From Lyophyllum atratum (taxonomy: Eukaryota; Basidiomycota; Agaricomycetes; Agaricales; Lyophyllaceae), in contig JACGCN010000024.1 in NCBI GenBank assembly GCA_014905825.1, forward strand, positions 744,001 to 808,000: a stretch of DNA of 64,000 nt, in the 5' to 3' direction. The position numbers and the translations under genes were made by a program. Positions 24,106 to 36,131 of this stretch are shown in pieces. How positions within the stretch are numbered: the stretch's first letter is position 1; every line of letters begins with the position of its first letter. Below the pieces are notes generated by a model. It had not been told where the DNA came from. It saw nothing but the letters and a program-made list of their open reading frames with translations, and searched no databases.

Positions 24106-27015
24106 TTATCGTGACCTCTCTATGAGGGCTATGGCGTCGGCAACATTTTCCCGGAAAGCATCGGCACCCAGGAGGTCGACGATGCCAGCTTTGACAAACG
24201 TTTCGCGAGGTCCTGGTGCCAGGTGTGTGATGAACAAACCGACACCGCGACTCTGGAATAAGAAGTACGTCAATGAGTTTATGCCTACCTGGAAGGCGAG
24301 GAACACACCTTGTACTCTTCTAGCAGTTCGTACATGATTTGCGCAGCACTATAAGTAAGGATAGTCAAGCAGCGAAAGGCTCAAGAACAAGGATTAGACT
24401 TACGAGGCGTCTATGGATTCCACATCCGCCATATGGAACACAAGTACCGAAGCTTGCTGGCGGCGGGGGTCTTCTGAGGGGTGGCTCTTATGAATACCGT
24501 ACAACTCGAGTCTCCGCAGTCGTTCTGCAGGTTTAAAGTGAGTAAACCGTACGTTCATCGAAAAGGGGCCGTGTTAGTTATACCTTTCAGCTGAGCAGTA
24601 TTAGCTACAAAAGACGTCGTCAATACCGTATCAACGGCGATTGAAGAAAGCATCTACCGAAATCGAGGTTTTCACGAATCCGGATAATCAGTGCCCCTTC
24701 AACACTCTCCTCAGCCTCCGGGTTCTCGTTGATTGGCTTCCACCGGTCAGTCCCAGGTATGCGTCCCTAGAAGGCGCCACAAGTAAGCATCAACAGAAGG
24801 CACAGCGGGCAATGTATTAGGCTACTAACCAGGATAGCCATACGTGCCCTCGAGGACCGGCGTACAACGAGAAGCAAGGAGATAATCAAGCTAACGATAA
24901 CGCCAACTTCGACGTCCCAGACGATGGAGAAGACGAATGTGAGGGACATGAGCGCTAGATCGACCCATGCACCCATCCTAGCGGCGCATGAGAGTCAGCC
25001 CGTGCACGAGTATCTAGACATGGGAACATACCTCCAGTAATACATCACGTCATGCGGAGTCTCTACCAGGAGACTGAACACAATCAAGCAGATACTGAGC
25101 AAAAGTCGGTCACCATTAGCCTCGTTTCAAAGAAAATCAGGAAGATGAGAACGTACATGGAAGCCAAAACGCATTTTGGGAGGAAGTACAACCACGGCAG
25201 AAGGAAGAAGGTCGCAAGCAGGATCACACCCGAACATACGAGTGAAGCCATCTGCGTACGGCCACCGACATCACCATTGATTCGCGACCTATCAAAATGA
25301 AGCTCAATAGACCATATTTTCGGGTAAGAAGTCGAGACGCACCGGGTGATGGAACCATATGCCGGGAGGGTACCGGGTACAAACGAGCCGACAAGATTTG
25401 CAGCGCCTAACGCAACCAGCTCGCGGTTGGGGCTGATGATATAACCAAATCGTGCACCGTTCTGTTTAGCTGCGACAATGCTGTCCAAGAAACCGACAAT
25501 AGAGATCATCCTGTTCCAGGAAGACGGATAAGATGCGTAAGTGGTTGTTGGTTGGTATGGTCATGAAAGTATCTAGAACTTACACGGCCGTAGATGTTGT
25601 TCGTCGAAGATACTGAAGGTTAGAAGATCGGACGGGGAACTGTACAAAGGAGCCTCCCGTGGTGATGGGCACCGATCCGAGAATATCGACCCCTTCCTTG
25701 TCCCATCGAAATTCTCTGCACAATACTAAAAAGAATCACCCGTTCTCAGTTTTCCTTATAGTCAAGTCAAAGAGAGGTCCCACTTACTTGTAGATACGAT
25801 AACGACTATCAAGACCTCCGGGATGCGATAGATCCACCAGAATCTTTTACACAGGTTCTTGATAAAGCGGAGAGCGATAAGAGCCGCCAGAGCGGTGAAG
25901 CTGATAATGGTCGTGCGGACGTTGGCCTTGGTGAAAGCATGCTCTATCAGGAAGAGTACTTTGTCGAACGTCGTATCAGGGTGAAGGCTTCGCTGAAGAG
26001 GGACAAGACCGAACATCGGAATGAGTTGCTCACTAATTCACTCCGATCAGCACGCGCAACTCAAGCAATGATGCGTACGTACATCATGATCACAACAGCT
26101 ACGGCGGTGATGAAGCCTCGCAGAAGTGCTCTGCTCAGGACGACATCAATAAACCCCAGCCTAAAGAAGCCAAGCAAGAACGAAATCAGGCCGACCTAGA
26201 AAGTCCTTCATAAATGACGCGAAGTCGAAAGGTTCAAAACATTGCGCACCTGAAAAGTGATGATGGTCGCCACACCAATTCCTATCCCGTCTGACGCCGA
26301 ATCATCACCACCTGGTACATCATGCCGGATATCGGTAACGGCCTGTCCAAGCAGCAAACTCAAAGCTGCTTCCGGCGCAACGTTCAGTTGTCGAGAGGTT
26401 CCTAGGAAAGCGTACACAATGCCAGGGATTGACGCCGAGAACTGGAAGTTGTCAGCATGTGCGGAACATGATCAGCCAAGGGAAATCGGCATACCAACCC
26501 AGTACGAGGGCTTAGCTTTGCCAGCGACGTGGCGTAACTAACGGATTGTGGAATGAGCATGCTCGCCACTGTGATTCCTGCGAGCACATCCCCGCCTAGC
26601 CTGTTGGACTATGAGTGACCAGAAGTGTCGTGTGGCCAGGATGAGTGCTCACAGAGACGGGGAATAGTTGGGTATCCATGAAAAGGCTGGGATGTAGTAT
26701 TTGATCTTCCTTGCCAGCGCCGATGTTTGCTTCTTTTGCCTATTATCATCTGGACCTAAGGATACCAATTTCGTTTAGTGTACGTTTAAAGCAGGCCATA
26801 GCGCGACACCAGCATTGCACGAGAGCATAATAAGCTGAAAACTCACCAGTCACTGACGAAGACACACTGCCATACCGTACATCTCCCAGTTCGTCCACGC
26901 TGCTGTCAAGGAGTGCAGTCCGTTCCTCGTGCGTAGCATCGATATCCATGACGGAGCTCGAGGCGGACGTGTTGAGAGATCGACCAAGGTCCTGAGCCCT
27001 GAGATACCCGGACAT
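24106..27015 (-). CDS. SulP-family sulfate/anion transporter with STAS domain
   Basis: Plasma-membrane anion permease, likely for sulfate uptake. It starts at 27015 (MSGYLRAQDLGRSLNTSASS) with a polar N-terminus. The core domain has DVLAGITVASMLIPQSVSYA, the usual first SulP helix motif, then SRQLNVAPEAALSLLLGQAV and further membrane spans such as TTIISFTALAALIALRF. The central motif QNGARFGYIISPNRELVALG (about 25400-25460) precedes AANLVGSFVPGTLPAYGSIT, a conserved SulP segment. The C-terminal STAS region starts near GRIPGTDRWKPINENPEAEE and includes VLVFHMADVESIDAS, ending VADAIALIERSR with TAA at 24106-24108. Ten or more introns. Fungal sulfate permeases Sul1/Sul2 are close relatives, but the substrate cannot be fixed from sequence. 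It belongs to the group with a shorter N-terminus. Confidence 0.9.
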
Positions 27016-27320
27016 TGTAAGGACTCTTATTAAAGCCAGAGACGGATGTGGTTGGAAATGGGCACACCAAGACCTCTAAACGCGTGGCATGAGCCTATTA
27101 TGTATGTAAGGAACTTCAAGAGCTTATTCGGCTAATTTCATCTTCGGAACTCGGCCGCGGATCCCGCTGAACAAGGTCCGGCAGGGGGAGGGGCAATGAT
27201 GCAACGAGCAGTGAGTTCACTGAGGCTTCAGTGACACCGTTTGAAGATCCAGAACATCTATTACCAATGTGTATACCTTCACTCGGGGTATTGGTATCTA
27301 TGCTAGTCCCAAGTATAGAA

Positions 27321-28752
27321 TTAATTATCATATTCGTAGAATCCTTTGCCGTTTTTCTTCCCATACCACTGGGCGTCAACCATCCGCTCAAGTAGGACAC
27401 TGGGTCGGTATTTTGAATCACGGGTCCCCTCGTATAGTGTTTGCTGGATAGCAAGGCAAGTATCAAGGCCGATGCTAAATATGGGTGTACGAGAAGACGG
27501 AGAGCATAAGAAAGGCAAAAGCAGATCATGAGAGGATTAACGTACAAGTCAGCTGTTGGATAGGAGATGCGTGAGGGAGATAGACGGAACATTTGATAGA
27601 AGAATGGGGTGAGTGAATCGGTGGAGCACGACGCCAAAATAGAGTTGGCTTACCAAGCTGGAGGGGGCCCATAGGATGATTCATCCCCAGCTTGAGGGTA
27701 GTGTCAATGTCGTCACGAGTTGCTGTTCCCTACGCCGCGACGAAGTTAGTGAAGAGGACGCAGCTACCAAATGAGATGGAAACCTTCTCTAAACACATGA
27801 TCGCCTGCAGAAGACAGTAATTAAGCTTCGGTCCAGTGATGTTGCATGAAAGCAGCATACCTCATTGATGAAGGGCATCAGCAGTGCATTAGAAACAAAA
27901 CCTGGGACGTCTTGCGACGTCGTCACCTCTGTTATTACGTTCAATGATGGGTGAGCAAAAAGGACGCAAGAAAATAATGGTAAGCAGCGACCTTTTCCGC
28001 AAGCAGTAGCGAATGCGCGTGCTCGATCTAGAGTCTCCGGTGTGGTCTGCAGAGCAGAGATCAACTCGACAAGTTTCTATCATTATGAGCTTTGGGTTAG
28101 GCGTGATTCACGTCATGAGCGCGGAGAATTACCATGACTGGCACAGGATTGAAGAAGTGAAGCCCTATGAAACACCAAGACGTCAGATACCGTAAGCCAA
28201 GAAGCTGAGGGTGGAGTCCAAATACCTACGACGCGTCCTGCGCTGTTCTTGCCAGCCTCGCTTGCAGCACTTGTGTTTCCGGGAATAGCAGCAGCAGCAA
28301 TTTTTGTGATACTAATCGAACTAGTATTTGAAGCAAGTATAGCATCTGGCCTGAGTTCCGCCGCGAACGACGCAAATATCGCTTGCTTCAATGGCAGAGA
28401 TTCCGAGACCGCCTGTACACGCGTAAATAGCGCTTTCCAAACGTATGATATACATAGTCCATACCTCCACTACCATGTCGACGTCTCGAAACCCTTTCAC
28501 CCCGACTTCACTGCCAATGACACTGACACGGTCCCTTGCCTCCTTGGACTGCTCACTCGTGATACGTCCTTTGGCAACATCTTTGGCGAGGAGCTTGTCC
28601 ATGAGAGAAAGACCCTTCTTCACTTGATCCGGGGAACGATCATGGAGAAGAACAGGGACTTTGGCGCGAAGAGCCGCGACCAGCGCGATGCCAGTGCCCA
28701 TTTGCCCGGCACCAAGGACTCCCAGTGTGCGAATACCGTGCGCAATTGACAT
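27321..28752 (-). CDS. 3-hydroxyacyl-CoA (hydroxybutyryl-CoA) dehydrogenase
   Basis: NAD-dependent oxidation of L-3-hydroxyacyl-CoA, the third step of beta-oxidation. It starts at 28752 ([20 protein letters not shown]). The Rossmann motif G-x-G-x-M-G is [25 protein letters not shown] and [13 protein letters not shown] follow. The active-site stretch [11 protein letters not shown] lies at about 28130-28175, after an intron, and then [19 protein letters not shown]. The C-terminal domain has [38 protein letters not shown] and [13 protein letters not shown] before TAA 27321-27323. Length is about 310 residues, matching short-chain HAD enzymes. Around eight introns. No C-terminal SKL-like signal, so mitochondrial or cytosolic rather than peroxisomal by sequence. 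The start lies 231 bp from the divergent carrier gene. Confidence 0.92.
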
Positions 28753-28983
28753 TTTGAGGGCTTGAATGGAGGAATAGTTGAGGAATAGGTTGGCAGAGGG
28801 ATGGCAATGGTCCGGACCTGGTCTGGAACTCGGTGTTGGGATGCTTTAGGCCAGACACGTGAAAACGACATGAGGCTCGAATGATAACAACAACAAAGAG
28901 AATGGTTCCATGCCGTGACGTCACTCCAAGTTTCCCTTTAATAGTAACGACGATGTTGCTGCTGATATCCAGGAATTCACACC

Positions 28984-30279
28984 ATGACCAGCACCCTTCC
29001 TCCTCTGGTTCAAGCCTTCTCTGGTGCAATTGGTAGCGCATCAGCAAACATTCTCACATACCCGCTAGACCTCATAACGGCCCGTGTCCAGCTTGATCCG
29101 CCAGGGAAGACACAGAAACGGCGAGGACTGAAGCGAGCGTTAGACATACTTCGGCATATAGTCAGGAAAGACGGTATTTCAGCACTTTATGACGGGATAT
29201 GGACGGATACAGGGGCTACACTTTTGTCAAAGTATGCATTGTCGCGCTGATTGCCTATGTCAGACTAACTGTTCTACCAGCTTTCTCTACTTTTACTTCT
29301 ATTCATTTCTCCGCTCGCTATCTACGACGAGAGTTCTTAATTTTCGAGCCGCAAGGAAGGGCGGCAATATACCTCCACATAAACCTTCCATGCTTGAAGA
29401 GCTCGTCCTCGGTTTCATTGCGGGAGTCGCATCTCGCGCCGTGTCTACTCCCCTGAATATAATCACGCTTCGCCTCCAGGTCGAAGGTGCGACAGACCAT
29501 GATGACGGAGACGGGGATAGAATAGGGACTCCGAAGGACGGTGGAATGGTAGCTGCCGTCAAACACATATACGAAGAATCGGGTTTAATTGGTTTCTGGC
29601 GAGGTACACCGATCCCTTGCTTTTGAAGGACATACTTAGATCTCTGACGTTATTTCAGGATTCGAAACAACAGCGCTTTTATCATTAAACCCCTCCATCA
29701 CTCTGGCCTTCTTCCAGCTCTTCCGACGCTTTCTTACCTTCGCGCGTTCCTCTAAGGACAGGAATCCTATTCTTGCTATCAAAGATGCCAGAAGCAGGGC
29801 TAGCTCTGGCGCACTAGTTGACCCGTCTCCCACCGAAGCTTTCTTCGGAGCAGCCTTCTCCAATTCCATCGGTTCGTCTTCTCTCATCTATCGCATCTGA
29901 AATTGTATAGAAATAGTTCGCTTGTTGAATAGCTGTGGCACTTCTGTATCCAATACTCCTAGCGAAGACCCGCCTCCAGGCATCATCCACAACTTCGTTG
30001 CAGGATATAATGATCGACGCATATCACGGCACTGACACCTTCTCGACCATGCGCCGCAAGCTCCAGAAAGAGAAGAACGTAAAACCAGGTCCATGGGGGC
30101 TTTACCAGGGTCTAGAAGTACAGATTCTGAAAGGCTTTTTGAGCCAAGGCGTAACATTCCTGGTGAAGGGAAGGTGAGAGTAGACGTGGATTCCCGTGGT
30201 CTGGTGCTGAATATACCCTCTCTTCAGGATTGAACAGATGATTGTAGATGCATATTTAAGACGAAGACATCGATCCTAA
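28984..30279 (+). CDS. Peroxisomal-type mitochondrial carrier (ANT1/PMP34-like)
   Basis: SLC25-family membrane carrier. It starts at 28984 (MTSTLPPLVQAFSGAIGSAS). The first repeat has the signature YPLDLITARVQL and ISALYDGIWTDTGATLLS. The second has SRAVSTPLNIITLRLQVEG and GLIGFWRG. The third has LYPILLAKTRLQ and GPWGLYQGLEVQILKGFLSQ, ending VTFLVKGRIEQM... and TAA 30277-30279. NILTYPLDLITARVQ and the third-repeat pattern resemble the peroxisomal adenine nucleotide carriers Ant1/PMP34, which bring ATP in for fatty-acid activation. Introns near 29231-29279, 29605-29657, 29870-29930 and 30178-30227. Several acidic or Pro-rich inserts (for example about 29500-29550) lengthen the loops. Substrate is an inference from repeat motifs and from its divergent partner, a beta-oxidation dehydrogenase. 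Confidence 0.72.
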
Positions 30280-30647
30280 GTATACCCCTGAACAAATATT
30301 GTAACCTAATTCAAATCTACGTCCCAGCCAGCAGAACTAATGTTCATACCCATATACCATATGTTGCATGCAATGTACAGATTAACACAAGCAACGTGTA
30401 GACGGTGGCAAGCACCTAAACAAAATGCCGAGTCCATCAGCCGTGCCGGCTTCTGTGTCGTCTCAAGTTAAAGTACCAGATATCGAAAGAAGCGACCTAA
30501 GTTGTCCGACTGCTAGTACGTACAGCAACAAGGTGTCGACGCCTGAACTTCAGATTTCGACGAATAGGAGTCCAGGAGAAAGCAACAGACGGGGTAATGA
30601 TAAACTAGGATGTATAGTGTACAGTCCAACAACAACCACAAGGAATA
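30280..30647. other. Intergenic between convergent genes
   Basis: About 370 bp between the carrier stop and the esterase stop. Presumed 3' UTRs. A plus-strand open frame at 30425-30655 is Ser/Pro-rich but has no motif and runs into the esterase 3' end, so it is not called. Confidence 0.4.
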
Positions 30648-32590
30648 CTAATTGATAGCAGCCCCAGTCGGTATCAGCAAACCAGTCAGCTGTGCATTCA
30701 CCGAAGCCAAAGTCGGCGCGAAATTGCACAGGAAGTCCACTAGCTGGCCTTGCGTAAAGACAGCACCCGTCTGGTTGAAGAAATTCCCCAGCTGAGCGAG
30801 AGTCGTTGTATTCGGGGAGTAAGCTGGCCAGCCCATGTTTACCAATCCACGTTGAGGATCACGAGCGAACGCCACCCACGCCCCTTGGATGAATTTCGAA
30901 AGTGCGATTTCGGTACTGGTAGCAGGGGGGGTTGGGTTCGCACTGTAGGTACCAAAGACCATTGGGATTTCGGAGGCATGATAGGCGCGGAGGTCCGGAC
31001 GGGTGGAGATGTCGGGAAAGACACCTAAGAGGAATGTCGGTCACCAGAGTGCAGTGCAAGTAGCAATAGGAGTGCCCACGTACCTTGATATTGATACCTC
31101 CAAGTAGGAACACCAGCTCTTACACGATCGCTCGCAGATTTTCCGGTGGAACAGGTGAACGACTATTTCAATCAAGTTGAAAATCACCATGTTTATCGAG
31201 ATAGTGACCGTCTCACCTGGGTTTGAAGATCTGCTAACAGCTCCGTCAACGTCGGGATGACCACTCCAGCAGCTACCTCTTGGGCATCGACAACAAAAAT
31301 GTCTCCCTCATGTGCCGTAGTTCCTCCGAGGAGTGGTACGTGAAGAAAGTCACCAGAAGCCGCGCGAGCACCGGTATCCGAAAAGATGGTGATGTCTGAG
31401 GAACATGAAGTATTGGCTATGTCGGGGCATTACTAGAATCTTACCGTCGACGGCGAGACCGAAGTTGGCATTGGTGCTGATTACTGCGTCTTCTAGCTTT
31501 CTGAAGGGAATTTGTTTCATACAGGTCAGCTGGGCGGCATCAGTCACTGTCGAAGATCAGTGAGTCGTGGCGCGGTTCAGAAATGGGCCAAACGGTTTAC
31601 CATTGCCGCATCCAACGACGCTTGCGACTACGTTCCAGGAAGTAGCACCCGAGGTCGATGTGCTCGCCCTCAATCCTAGACTATAGCGAACCGTCAGTCC
31701 TTCAACGATATCAGTATCAATACCCCAAACTCAGCGCACCTTCCTGATTGCTCAATGACACCTACGCAAATAAAACAGCAATCAGTTAAAGTAGCATAGT
31801 GACCCAAATCCTGCGTACCTTTCACTCTCGTATCCTGCGGATGTGCGAAAGTGTACGCATCGATTGCTACACCTCCAGCACTCTGACCGAATAAAACGAT
31901 GCGGTCGGGGTCGCCGCCAAACGCAGCGATATTGTCATGCACCCATTGGACAACAGCGTCTAGATCGAGAAGACCAAAGTTCTGGGACTGAGTCTTGTTG
32001 GCGAGTTGCGGTGCGTTCGGGAATCCGAATATATTGAGTCGGTAGTTGAACGTCACAACGAGGATGTCATCGTTGTCTCGCACAATATTTTGACCATTGT
32101 ATGTGGGGATATTACTCTGCGCGCAGTGAACAGGAATTAAAGTACCGCATGGAAGAGGATCTGGACATGTACGCACCGTACCGAATTGGAAGCCACCACC
32201 ATAGACCCACAAGAGCACTGCCGTGCGCTGCTTCCTCCTCACACTCGGAGTCCAAATATTCACCGTCAAACAATTCTCTGATTCAGGAACGAATATGTCC
32301 GAATCTCTTGCGCCCGCAAGTCTTAGGAACTCGACATTTCCGGGATTGAACGCCTGAAGGCATGAATCACTGAAGTTAGTGGCACGGAAAGGTCGGATGT
32401 GTGTCGGAGGCAGCCTCGGGGCCTCCCAACGATTGGCGACAGCGAAGGGAACACCTAGGAACTGTCGTACTGAAGGGTTCACAAGAGTGCCGATAATAGG
32501 GCCTTGCCGAGTGGGCACGAGTAATCCCTCTAGCTGAGCGTAGGTGGAGGACGCTAAAGTCAGAGTCAAAGCGATAAATTGGAGTAACAT
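30648..32590 (-). CDS. Secreted type B carboxylesterase/lipase (intact copy)
   Basis: Alpha/beta-hydrolase of the COesterase family that cleaves ester bonds outside the cell. The start at 32590 gives a signal peptide MLLQFIALTLTLASSTYAQ; an in-frame upstream Met at 32665 would bury it. RQFLGVPFAVANRWEAPRLP and SENCLTVNIWTPS are family motifs, and LLWVYGGGFQFG forms the oxyanion hole. The triad is present: Ser in VLFGQSAGGVAIDAY, Glu in GGTTAHEGDIFV, His in RAYHASEIP. The C-terminus ends LTGLLIPTGAAIN with TAG 30648-30650. Introns occur between GGGFQFG and SNIPTYNGQNIV (about 32110-32175), after VKG (about 31757-31818), and further on. All joints keep frame. A tandem paralogue lies upstream on the same strand. 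GQSAG in place of GESAG is common in fungal members. Substrate not predictable. Confidence 0.9.
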
Positions 32591-33469
32591 TCTGTTATGG
32601 AGGCTAGTGGGGGCCTCATGGCTCTGGCTTAAAATACCAGGCGAAAATGACTCTGACGCATCCAATACCCGCTGAAGATGTGCCGGGTGCTGAAGCCTGC
32701 TATGTTTGGTATTACGAGAGGGGGGATGACCATTCTTAACAGCCCATGAGAGATTGAGAAATCTAGAGACTTACCAGTCCGGGAGCAATCCGGTGAGGAT
32801 ATTGGGCAGGTGTGATGACTGTATCGGCTGCAGTAGCTTCACATAGCCGGCTTGTTCGCTCATACAGGTAGATATTGATTCTGTGGTTTGTAAAAGGTTA
32901 TCATTGAGGACGTCGAGCCATTATTCGAGGTCTTGGAAATACCGAGGACGGCTTATGTTAGGGGAAGGATAAGAGAATGGCTACTATCCTCAACGAGATG
33001 TCACGTACCTTGTCATATATCATAATCCTGCTTCAATCCCATTTCGAAGCCAGTCGGCACCTCCATTCCCTTGTGACCTTCCGTTCTCTTGGCGACGTCA
33101 AGCTCAAGGGCGTCGAGAACCGAACGTCATGTGTACCCCTCGTCAGATTCTCCCATTCTCTCAAAGAGGATCCTTCGTCGCGGGTGCAATCGAAAGAAGA
33201 AGTTCAAGATTCATCTGCTGTGACTGGCAATCCGAATTCCGGTACCTGAAGCACTCGACGTGGAGGGCTCGTGACCCAAGGCTGGGTGCTTTGTGGATGT
33301 GATGACCAACGGGGCACGACTGACATGGGCGCCGGACTTTCTAAAGTCTGTCAGATTGAGCGCCTCGAACTGTCGAGACGGAGAACTTTTCATTAATACC
33401 CGTACCTACATACATGTAGCTTCCTAAAGGCATACACCTCGACTTGGATTTCTGGTTCTTCAACGATAA
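32591..33469. other. Intergenic between tandem esterases
   Basis: About 880 bp holding the intact esterase promoter and the tail of the duplicated unit. No motif, repeat or RNA gene was recognised. The short frames at 32977-33249 (+) and 33211-33393 (-) overlap on opposite strands and lack support. Confidence 0.4.
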
Positions 33470-35395
33470 TCATATGGATCGCACAGCAGCCGGTCCCAGT
33501 AGGGCTGTCAATTGAGCATTCACCGATCGAAGCGTCGGAGTGAAATTGCAGGTGAAGTCCAATAGCTGGCCTTGAGTGAACACGACACCGGTCTGGTTGA
33601 AGAAATTGCCGATTTGTGCGAGGCTCGTGGTGTCTGGGGCATACTTCGGCCAGCCAAATTTAACCAAGCCTTGTTGAGGATCGCGAGCGAAGGCAACCCA
33701 TGCACGTTGGACGAATTTCTACAGCGCGATTTCGGTCGCAGTGGGAGGGATTTGGGTGTTTGTGCTGAATGTGTTGAAGACAACCGGAATCTCGGAGGCA
33801 TGGTAGGCACGGAGATCTGGACGTGTAGAAATATCGGGAAAGACGGCTGTAGACAGCAGCAAAGTCATTAATGAAGGAAGACTATCGACGACAAGGCAAA
33901 TACCTTGGTACTGGTACCTCCAAGTCGGAACGCCGGCTTTAACTCGATCACTTGCCGTGGTTCCAGCAGGGCAAGTGAAGGTGAGCTACAACAAGTGTGA
34001 TCGATGTGTAATCCAGCGCATCAATCGAATTCAAACCTTACCTGGGTGAGAAGGTCTGACAAAAGCTCAGTCAACAACGGGACAGTAATTCCAGACGCTT
34101 CATCTTCGGCTCCCACTATGAAAATATCTCCTTCCTGCGCAGTTGTCCCACCGAGGAGCGGAACACGCAGAAAATTCCCGTTAGCTGAACGCGCTGAAGT
34201 GTCCGAGAAGAGTGATATGCCTACGGACAATGGTATGAGTGAAATCAGGATATCTCTGTGGACTAACCGTCTGCCACGGGATCGAACGCAGTGTTAGTGC
34301 TGATGACTGCATCTTCTAGCGTTCTGAAGGGCACCGCTTTCATACACACCAGCTGTGTCGTGTCCGTTACTGGTACCCGTCAGTTCTTGAAGAACGGTGA
34401 TCTGGCATTGAACCTCACCATTTCCGCATCCAACTACGCTAGCAACCTGATTCCAGGCAGCGACATCGAGAGTACTGTTCGAAGACGTAGCTCCAGTGAT
34501 CGGCAGGCCTAAACTACATGCAATATCGTTGAACTCGAGTCCCAACTACATCCAGAGCAACATACTTTCCCGACTGCTCGATGACACCTGAAGAAGAAAG
34601 TAAATATATATGGAGACAGCCACAGGTGCTAGGTTAACGTGCCTTTCACAATGGTGTCATGCGGATGCGCGAACGTGTAGGCGTCTATTGCTGCAGCTCC
34701 AGCACTCTGACCAAACAAGACGATGCGCTCGGGATCTCCTCCAAATGCAGCGATGTTCTCATGAACCCATTGAACGGCGGCGTCCAGGTCAAGGAGTCCA
34801 AAGTTCTGCGGTTGTGTTGGGCTGACCAGTTGAGGTGCGTTCGGGAAGCCGAAGATATTGAGTCGATAGTTGAAAGTGACGACAAGCACATCGTCGTTAT
34901 CTCGAACAAGGTTTCGCCCAATATATATGGGCTGGTTGCTCTGTAGGAACAATATAAATGGCAGCTAGATACCAGAGGTCGCGGCGGAACTTACGGTTCC
35001 AAACTGGAACGATCCGCCGTAGACCCAAAGCATTACTGCCGTGCCCTGCTTCCTCACAGTACTTGGAGCCCATATGTTGACGCTCAAGCAATTTTCTGAC
35101 TCTGGAACAGTCACATTGCCCGCGCCAGCAAGTTTCAGAAACTCCAGACTACCCCCGTTTAACGCCTGTAAGCAAGAGTCCCCAAAAGCGGTCGCACGCA
35201 AAGGTACGCCACGCGTGGGGGGATCGGAGCCTCCCACCGACTAGCCACAGCAAACGGGACTCCAAGAAATTGTCGTACAGTGGGGGATACGAGGGTGCCG
35301 GTCACATCACCCTGGTGGGTGCGAACCGTCAGTCCGCTGCTTTGGCCGCTAGTAGCGATCGTCAAAGAAAGGGCCAGAAGAATTTGGATAATCAT
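33470..35395 (-). pseudogene. Carboxylesterase paralogue with frameshift and nonsense codon
   Basis: Tandem duplicate of the neighbouring esterase with the same intron layout. It starts at 35395 (MIIQILLALSLTIATSGQ, a signal peptide) and would end at TGA 33470-33472. Motifs survive: RQFLGVPFAVASRWEAP, ENCLSVNIWAPS, MLWVYGGSFQFG, LFGQSAGAAAIDAY, GGTTAQEGDIFIV, RAYHASEIPVVF. Two lesions break it. At a run of six G (35217-35222) the frame changes between RWEAP and RGVPLRATAFGD, with 4 nt fewer than in the intact copy. At 33719-33721 a TAG stands where the intact copy has TCG (Ser in EIALSKF), in frame with FVQRAWVAFARDPQQG and the C-terminus. The first could be a sequencing error at a homopolymer, but the second is a plain substitution. 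The catalytic residues are not the damaged sites, so loss is recent. Confidence 0.8.
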
Positions 35396-36131
35396 TGCGC
35401 CTGGGAAACGCACAAAATCTCCACAACGGCTTTTTGTGTAAGAAACGTGAGGTCGCGTCGCGTACAATAGCCTCGGGTGCAGTCCTTTGAAACCCTGTCT
35501 TCCAAGTCACCGTGGTAATGAGAGAGCCAGATGATCATACATGCTCCGAAGGCGTCAGTAACGTCTCAGTTCAGTAGTTCGCTCTCCACGGTGGCGAGAC
35601 AGGTGATGTTGAGTCGGCAACAGGCAAAGGCCTGTTGCCGGGTTGAAGCCTTGCGTCTGAAGAGCAAGACACGCTTAGTGGGGCATGTAGTCGTGCGATG
35701 GTTTGGGGACCCTTTCCAAACAGCAGGTTTCGACGACAGAAAACATAGAACGCGATACAAGCTCACCTTTTGAGTGAAACGGTGTCCCACACGAACAACA
35801 CGCCGCAGCAATTAACAATAGCTCCATTGACATCTGACTTGCTCTCCTTCTAATTATAGGCGATGCGCAGCGTTAAGCTGATCATCTGTCTGTGTCGCAG
35901 AAGGAATAATTATCCGAAAAGAAGGATATATGCCCGGGTCTTGCTAAAGTTGGACGTTCTGAACATCACCGGGAAAATGCCGATTTGATCAAGTACATAC
36001 TTCATAAACAAACGAAAATAATGCGATTAGATAACGAAAATAGTTGATTTCCAGTGACTCGAAGTCACTAGGACCTTCACCAACTCACTTGCAGACCCTC
36101 ATAACCACCCCACTGGGTCTACAGGGCAGCG
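35396..36131. other. Intergenic, divergent promoter region
   Basis: About 740 bp between the esterase pseudogene start and the asparaginyl-tRNA synthetase start. Small frames on both strands (35531-35811) mirror each other and have no motif. No repeat or RNA gene was recognised. Confidence 0.4.
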
